Source of the DNA: Bostrychus sinensis
Taxonomy: Eukaryota; Chordata; Actinopteri; Gobiiformes; Eleotridae
Length of the DNA: 64,000 nt
Assembly (NCBI GenBank): GCA_020698575.1
Contig: CM036253.1
Location: 31,735,719 to 31,799,718 of the forward strand
Direction of reading: 5' to 3'
The notes below the pieces were generated by a model, which searched no databases, was not told the DNA's origin, and saw nothing but the letters and a program-made list of their open reading frames with translations. Numbering within the stretch: position 1 is the stretch's first letter; every line of letters starts with the position of its first letter. The position numbers and the translations under genes are program-made. Below, piece after piece: positions 57,801 to 64,000 of the stretch.

Positions 57801-58461
57801 TGGACAAAGTCATCAGGAAGTCCACCTCTGTCCTGGGCTGTCCTCCGGGAGGTGGGCGAGAGAAGGGTCCTGGCAAAACTGACATCCATGCTGGACCATG
57901 AGTCACACCCCCTGCAGGACGTCTTGTCTGCACTGGAGAGCAGTTTCAGTGACAGACTGGTCCACCCTCGCTGTGTGAAGGAGAGATACCGCAGGTCTTT
58001 CCTTCCTGCAGCTGTCAGACTCTACAATGAACACTCCTGACTGTAATCCATTCACCTGTGCAATATTGTTTTAATATTGTTTTAACTGTCAGCACCTTCT
58101 GGAAACCTGTGCAATATTTATATTATTATGTGCCATAATTATTTTATTTTACTTGAAGCACCTATTCACAATGCACACTCTTTACTTATGGTACTTTGAA
58201 TATCCATACTCTGTCAGACTATATACTGTACATATTTATTATAGTGTATTTAATTGCTTATATTCTAATTTAGTTTATTTAGCTCTGCTTGTAGTTTAGT
58301 TTTTTAGTTAATTATCTTTGGCCAGACTGGTCTCTGATACACTTTGTCCTCTTGTGTGATACCACTGTGTGCTACTGCTAACTGTACTTATGCTGTTGCA
58401 ACAATGCAATTTCCCCACTGAGGGACTAATAAAGGTTTTCTTATTCTTATTCTTATTCTTA
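54875..58461 (+). mobile_element. Decayed LINE, unit 9
   Basis: Same insertion as units 5 and 7, exactly 12,900 bp after the unit 7 copy. Confidence 0.85.
55180..58040 (+). pseudogene. LINE endonuclease-reverse transcriptase remnant, unit 9
   Basis: Same three disruptions. It differs from the unit 5 copy at residue 36 of the long frame (LFLISGD against LFFISGD) and otherwise matches it in the differences I checked. Confidence 0.85.
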
Positions 58462-58537
58462 TAAGGATTCTCGTTAGCTGAATGCATGTGCTGTCACTAA
58501 CTTTATTTAACAAACACAAATACTATATATTAGAAGT

Positions 58538-58720
58538 AGAACAAGTGGCTTTAGTAGAGCAGTTGTCCTGTTGCTGGAGGGTTGGTGGTTTAAATGCCAC
58601 TCTTCCCAATTTATACTCTCATTGTGTCCTTGAGCAAGACACTTCACACACCTTTCCTTCCTCTATGTATGAATGTGTTTGTGTGATTGTGTGATTGGTG
58701 GTAGTTGGAAAGGCCAATGA
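58538..58720 (+). repeat. tRNA-like SINE, unit 9
   Basis: Same as unit 5. Confidence 0.5.
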
Positions 58721-58864
58721 GATGAACATGGATTCACATGTACAAACATGTCTCTAGTTATTTCAGTTCTGAGGTGGAGACTTATTAGACTAAAATGAGT
58801 TTGAAGTCTCATCTACAGAGGCCATGATTAAGAAGGTGTGCACTTACTACAGAAGGTCTACACC

Positions 58865-58930
58865 AGGACTAAACCAGGACTAAACCAGGACTAAACCAGG
58901 ACTAAACCAGGACTAAACCAGGACTAAACC
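58865..58930 (+). repeat. 11-bp minisatellite ending unit 9 (6 pure copies)
   Basis: Same as unit 5. Confidence 0.92.
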
Positions 58931-59039
58931 AGGATTACCTAAACAAAAAACAAAAAAACAAAAAAAGTGTACAGAAAGAATAAACCAGGGCTAAACCAGA
59001 TCCAGGAAACATGAGAAAGGTGAAGGTGGAATGAACCTT

Positions 59040-59114
59040 GTAACCCATAGCAACCATCACCGAGGCCTGTAACCGTGGGCAGAGCTTGGTGATGATTTCA
59101 AATTGATGACATCA
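59040..59114 (+). promoter_or_regulatory. Candidate promoter core of gene 10
   Basis: X-box 59040-59054 and palindrome 59104-59114, unchanged. Confidence 0.5.
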
Positions 59115-59342
59115 CAAAGTCAGAAAACTGACAGTAAGTTTATTTAGCAAAGTCCTGAACACGTTCTCTTCATATCTAGTTTGACCAGTCGACAGACAAG
59201 ACGCACAACTGATCGCTCGCTTACAGTTAATGCAGAACACCCATTGTTAGGTGGCATTAGACAGAGACACATTTGAAAGTTAGTTTGGAGTTCAAAAGAG
59301 AACTGTATTTGCCTCAAGCAAACGTCCTTCAAAACAAGAACG

Positions 59343-60182
59343 ATGGGACAAATCATTGCTTTAATGTGGAATGTCTTCCACATTAGCAAATGCAGTAAGA
59401 AGGAGAAGGAATGGTTGGAGAAAGAGAGGGCCTACCAGGAGAAGGAGGTGCTCTGGCAGGCGAAGGAGAAGGATTGGAGAGATGAAAGAAAAAGCTACAA
59501 GGAGAGAGAGGAGATTTTGAAAAAGAAGCTGCTGGAAAATGAGGAGCAGCAAAAGCAGTGGGCCAAGACCATGCAGGAGTGGTTGGAAAAAGCAAAGGCC
59601 AACCAGGAGAAGGAGACGCAGTGGCGGGTGAAGGAGAAGACCTGGACAGATGAAAGAAACAAGTACAAGAAGAGAGAGGAGCTTTTGAAAAATACTCTGC
59701 TGGAAAATGAGAAGCAGCAAAAGGAGTGGGGCAAGACCATGCAGAGGTGGTTGGCAAAAGCCAAGGCCAACCAGGAGAAGGAGGCGCAGTGGCAGGCGAA
59801 GGAAAAGGACTGGGCAGACGAAAGAAAGAGCTTTGAGGAGAGAGAGGAGATTCTGAAGCAGAAGCTGCTGGAATATGAAAAGCAGAAGTCAGATGACCTC
59901 AAAGAGCCCACCGTCACCAAACCAGAAGAGGTCAAAGTTCCTGAAGTCCTGAAAGAGCCAAAGGACTCTGTGGTTGAGGCTGCAGTTGTGAGTTCACCAG
60001 CGCCCAAAGACACAACAGGAGAGGCTGAGGTTGTGGAGACTCACACTGCACTGGCAAACCCTCAAACAAATGTTTATGAGGACTACACCGACACAACACC
60101 AACGCAAGGGAGGAGGAGAAGGAGGAGAAAGAAGAGAGGCGACGACACCACTAACCTCCTCTCCCGCGAGTGGTTCTTTTAA
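59343..60182 (+). CDS. Trp-heptad coiled-coil protein, copy 10
   Basis: Intact, 279 residues, same protein as copy 8 (A74, F164, L186, E196). Thirteen CAA plus CAG; AATAAA at 60399-60404. It is the last copy before the array edge, about 2.8 kb from its stop codon to the flank. Confidence 0.75.
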   Translation: MGQIIALMWNVFHISKCSKKEKEWLEKERAYQEKEVLWQAKEKDWRDERKSYKEREEILKKKLLENEEQQKQWAKTMQEWLEKAKANQEKETQWRVKEKTWTDERNKYKKREELLKNTLLENEKQQKEWGKTMQRWLAKAKANQEKEAQWQAKEKDWADERKSFEEREEILKQKLLEYEKQKSDDLKEPTVTKPEEVKVPEVLKEPKDSVVEAAVVSSPAPKDTTGEAEVVETHTALANPQTNVYEDYTDTTPTQGRRRRRRKKRGDDTTNLLSREWFF

Positions 60183-60191
60183 GAACTGCGC

Positions 60192-60233
<42 letters not shown>

Positions 60234-60460
60234 GGAGGAGGAGTCTGTGGAGTAATTTGTTTTCTTCTTTGACCGCGTTCTCTCTGAGTCATTACGGATG
60301 ACACTGAGAGGACTTGTCTTTGGACACCGGTCACGGAAGGAGACAGACACTTCACATGATTTCTTTCTGTTGTGTTTACAATTTTCATCAAAAATGCAAA
60401 TAAAAAAATCTAAAAAAAAAATTAGATCCAGATAAAATTATTTTAGAAGAGTTTGAAGAG

Positions 60461-60793
60461 TCAAGGCAAGTTTATTTGTATTATAGCACAAACAATACAC
60501 AGGGTAATTCAAAGTGCTTTATGGAAAGAAAAAAAAACAAGTTAAAAGTACATAAACAAGAATTATAATTAATACAGCATCTAAGAAAATAATGGTTAAG
60601 AATGCATTTAAAATTAAATGAAGAGAAAGTAGTGCAGATAAAAGAGTTTCAGTCGTCATACACTGAGCTAAAAAGAGCAGTTTTTGGCCTGGACTTGAAC
60701 ATAGTCAGAGGAGAGGCCGGTCTCACATCCTCAAGAAGAGTTTAGCTGCATAAAACTGAAACACTGCTTCACCGAGTTAACTCCTGACTCTGT
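60461..60793 (-). pseudogene. L2-type LINE 3'-end remnant, unit 10
   Basis: Counterpart of 33971-34303. Confidence 0.55.
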
Positions 60794-61236
60794 CATCAAA
60801 CAAAAACATGAGAAAGTGTGAGAAAACATTTATGGGCTGAAAAAATGTCCTAGTATCCATGATTTGTCTCTGTGTCCTGTGATTGACCAGGCTGGTTATG
60901 GCAGCAGTTAACATCACTCACTGCGCTGTAGCACAGGGCAGCGGCTGTGGCCCCCAGTCATTCAGAGACTGAGCAGATCTCCTCTGACCACTGTTCAGAC
61001 CTTTCTGATCATGTGGCCCTCAGAACCATTGTGGCCCTAAACAACTGCATAGAGCGTTTATACCAGGAGCCGGCCCTGAGGTTTGGGCTGCAAACAGTGT
61101 AGGGTTCAGGTCTGGAGAGTTTGTTGACCAATCAAATACTGTCAATTATTATCATTTAAGCAGTGTGTGGTACTTTAGACAGTGTGTTTATTTATTTGTT
61201 TATTTAGAAGGATTCTCATTTGCTGAATGCATGTGC

Positions 61237-61787
61237 TGTCTTCCTGAGGTCCATTTTAAAAATAACATTTCATCACTTCACATCACAAAAGTATAAATAT
61301 ATAAGAAATTGGTTAAAAACAACACAATACAGAATATCCATTTATTAATACAATTAATACATTTTTAAAATATTCCTGAGCTGAGCAGTTTCAATGGGAA
61401 GGTTATTCCATGGGACAATGGCACTGTAAATAACAGTTTTCTTCATCAAATTGGTTTTAGGATGTTGTGTTAATACATAACCTTTTAATTATAGAAAGAA
61501 TTGCAACAAACAATTTGATTTAATAGAAAAAGTGGCATTTTCAGAGTCAATGTATTATTTATCACCATGCCCAGTGTAACTAACATTTTTTGGTTTAGAT
61601 TGAGCCAGGAAAGACTACGGTACATTCAAACTCTGCTTGTTCTCATTAAAAATCTTAGAACAAGTCTTGCAGCTTTGTTTTGAACAATTTGAATTTTGGC
61701 CAGGTCTTTTGGGGATGCAGAGGACCACACTTCAGAGCAGTATGACAAGTGGCACAGAGTTCATGACTTAGTAACCACTTCTAAAAA
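61237..61787 (-). pseudogene. CR1/jockey-like LINE remnant, unit 10
   Basis: Counterpart of 48314-48864. Confidence 0.6.
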
Positions 61788-62531
61788 CTTGTTGAGTTCT
61801 GTGTGAAAGATAACTTTGCATCAGTGTAACAGCAGCAGGTGTAAAACCATCACTTTTAAGTTTCTTTATTAAAATAGGATTTGTGTGTCCAGGATTTCCA
61901 GTCGTGCTGGATTATGAAATCAGCATCTCCATAAAGTTTGTGAGCAGAAGGAAACATTAAAGGCTCTAAAATCTCCTGGTAAATGGCTGCAGTGACTTTA
62001 TACTTCAGAAAACACAGAGCACCAACACAGCAGATGACATGAAGTCTGTCCTGGACACATCTGTTTCACAGCCTGTTTGTCCTGGGAGTGGACCCCCCTC
62101 CTCCCATAGTTGTCTTTGCCCCTTACAGAGATGGAGGCTCTAAGGGGAGGGAATGTTGTGGAAAAAAGGGACACAGTGGAATTTGCTCCACTTAAAAATA
62201 ATTCAAGGTCCACAAAAAGTAAGGTACAAAAGTTCAAACTTCATTCATATTTAGGACTGCACTGATAAACTTAGTAACTATAACCATCCCAGAGAAGAGC
62301 AGCTGAGGGCTGTAAGGTGGAGGTCAAACACTCTCTTCCTGCTGCAGCCACACCTCCAGGAAGCATCCTCTGCCTGCCCTTTATGTTCTCCAGTAGCTCC
62401 ACTAGATGGAGACAACTCACAAAAACACTAAATCAGATCAACTCATAAAAAGCACCTATTTGGTTCTTCCATGTATAATAACAGACACTGCACTCCCCAC
62501 ATTAGTTTGAGTTAAATATATTCTTTTCCTT

Positions 62532-62926
62532 TCAGGGGTCACCACGGGGAATCATCTGCCTCCATCTCAGCCTGTCCTCTGCATCCTCTTCTCTCACAAC
62601 AACCAACTTCATGTCCTCTTTCACTCCATCCATAAATTTCCTCTGGTCTTTGGCCTCTAGGCCTCCTGCCTGGCAGCTCAAACCTCAGCCTCATCCTTCT
62701 ACCATATATTCACTCTCCCTCCTCTGTTCATGTCCAAACCATCTCAGTCTGGCCTCTCTCAAACTTCAACTCCAAAACATCTAACATTGCTCTGAACGGT
62801 TGACCTCAAGTACTTCAAATGCTGCACCTTCTTCACCTCCACACCTGGGACCTCTCCACTGGGCTCTCTCTCATTCACACTCATGGATTCTGTCTTACTG
62901 TGACCAACCTTCATCTTGTGGCTAAA
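62532..62926 (-). pseudogene. RTE LINE remnant, unit 10
   Basis: Last recognisable repeat before the array edge. Confidence 0.7.
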
Positions 62927-62987
62927 GCACAACTTTCACTTCCACTTATTTTCAAACAGCGGGGGCATTAAATAGTCTTTAGTCCCA

Positions 62988-64000
62988 TGGTAAAGAAAGT
63001 ATTAAAGCTAGTAGTTAGTAGTAGTAGTAGTACTAAATGTGAGTTTGAATCATGTGTATTAATCTTATACCTGTCAATAATTGTAGTATATATTATTATC
63101 ACATACGTTTCACCTGTTCTATACTAATTAATTATAAAAACACTTTTTATGTGGAGTCGGGACCACTGTTTGGGAAACAGTGTCCTCTAGCCAATCAGAT
63201 AACATCTTTCAGTAAGTTATAAAACCTTGTATCATCTGGAAAAATGAGAAGAAAAACAGGTTTAGTCTCTGAAGAATGAATGTATGGATGCTAACATTAT
63301 TTAAATACATATCTTTTCTTTGTGCTTCTCTGCTCACTTTGCCTTTACATTTGTTCATGGATCCATAGTATTCATTGTCCTCTCTGCTTTTCTTCAACTA
63401 ATCTTTCACACAATCTTCTTGCTTTTATGACCACAGCATGTCTCTTTAATAATAAATGACAAATATAACATTATCTATAAAACTTATCTATAAAGTGACT
63501 TTTGCTTAAATTCATTTAACTTGACTTTTTTGTTATTCCTTCCTTCTTATTCTCTTCCTGTGCACCTTTATAAAATCCTGTATCATCTCCTAGAGAGAAG
63601 ATTAAAATAATCACTTTAGGTTAGTTCCTAGTTTATATAGCTGAATATGAATCATAACAACAGTCAAGAAATACAGTATCTACAGTATCTAACAATGCTT
63701 ATTTGTAATAATAACTCAGCAACTCACTTTGTTGGTGACTGTAGAGACTCTGGTCAGTGAGGTGGTATAAGCACAGGTGAGTAAGCTGGAAAACAAAAAT
63801 CCACAGATCATACTATAGATCCAAACAGCCTGTAGCGAGATGTGCTGTAACTCAATGTGTAATAAGCTGATAATATTCAGAAGTAAAGGTTAACAAAAGA
63901 AATATTAACAACATATTCAATTGCAGTTGAATGTGGAGAGAGCATTAACTAATGAGACTGATCACAGTATTTGTGTTGCTCTGTGCTATGTCCAATGACT
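62988..64000. other. Single-copy-looking right flank
   Basis: AT-rich sequence not seen elsewhere in the window. Its first 25 bp (TTTAGTCCCATGGTAAAGAA...) resemble the unit segment near 4050-4075 at about 80%, so it may be a diverged continuation of the ancestral unit. A short GTA microsatellite lies at about 63,008-63,032. No convincing ORF. Confidence 0.6.
63728..63785 (-). other. Weak candidate internal exon in the flank
   Basis: On the minus strand a pyrimidine-rich stretch ending TTTTGTTTTCCAG is followed by 58 nt open in two frames and then by a GTGAGT donor. One frame reads TCAYTTSLTRVSTVTNK. I do not recognise the protein; chance occurrence is quite possible. Confidence 0.22.

Larger units (their letters stand above)
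52684..58984 (+). repeat. Unit 9, LINE-bearing
   Basis: Near-copy of unit 5 throughout (same length, 6,301 bp), 26,494 bp further on. Confidence 0.94.
1..62987 (+). repeat. Head-to-tail tandem array of ten gene-bearing units
   Basis: Ten direct copies of a 6.3-7.3 kb unit follow one another with no spacer. I place unit starts at the recurring CCAGGGCTAAACCAG, which is an arbitrary phase: 1, 6639, 13089, 19563, 26190, 32491, 39796, 46074, 52684 and 58985. ORF start spacings are 6638, 6450, 6474, 6627, 6301, 7305, 6277, 6611 and 6300. Shared stretches differ by roughly one per cent by eye, so the expansion is recent or homogenised. The left end is outside the window; the right end lies in unit 10. 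Confidence 0.97.
58985..62987 (+). repeat. Unit 10, truncated at the array edge
   Basis: Canonical up to AATAGTCTTTAGTCCCA near 62,987, shortly after the RTE remnant, then unrelated or strongly diverged sequence. It lacks the L2-type RT end, CTCF-like motif, SINE and minisatellite. Unnamed stretches: 60794-61236 and 61788-62531. Confidence 0.92.

Noticed and set aside
63209..63397. 62-codon minus-strand frame in the right flank
   Set aside because: Low-complexity, no motif, no splice context.

Overview
This looks like a vertebrate, most likely teleost fish, genomic window. The signs are degenerate L2/CR1/RTE-type LINE remnants of the kinds common in fish, a nonautonomous hAT element, a tRNA-like SINE, vertebrate-style promoter and polyadenylation signals, and no prokaryotic gene organisation. 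Species and chromosome cannot be read from the sequence.

About 98% of the window (1 to about 62,987) is one head-to-tail tandem array of ten units of 6.3-7.3 kb, all on the + strand. The window opens exactly at a unit start, so the array probably continues to the left. Every unit carries one intact, intron-free 279-codon ORF with almost the same sequence each time. I do not recognise the protein family. It has a possibly N-acylated hydrophobic N-terminus, a long highly charged helix made of three 56-residue (8-heptad) repeats in which Trp falls strictly in one heptad register, a Pro/Glu/Val-rich linker and a polybasic C-terminus. Each gene has the same upstream region (a perfect RFX-type X-box, a TGATGACATCA palindrome, a candidate 93-nt 5'UTR intron), a strong start context, a (CAA)n tract just after the stop codon and a poly(A) signal followed by an A-rich tract.

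The 3' three-quarters of each canonical unit is repeat-derived: four separate antisense LINE 3'-end remnants, a CTCF-like motif, a tRNA-like SINE and an 11-bp minisatellite that ends the unit. Units differ by insertions and deletions. Units 2-3 carry a 1.1-kb hAT MITE and a 1.2-kb deletion. Units 5, 7 and 9 carry a 3.6-kb decayed LINE in place of about 3.77 kb of canonical sequence. Unit 6 carries a 0.75-kb composite inverted-repeat element. LINE and non-LINE units alternate from unit 5 on, giving a higher-order repeat of 12.9-13.6 kb. Shared private variants show that blocks of several units were copied about 26.5 kb apart and that unit 7 is a recombinant.

The array ends inside unit 10 near 62,987. 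The last kilobase is single-copy-looking flank with one weak candidate exon on the minus strand. The most interesting object is the amplified Trp-heptad gene family with its conserved X-box promoter. The unusual protein repeat, the variable codon 74 and the alternating higher-order structure are visible directly. Function, expression and selection are inference. Because units are about 99% identical, copy number and order also depend on the assembly being correct.
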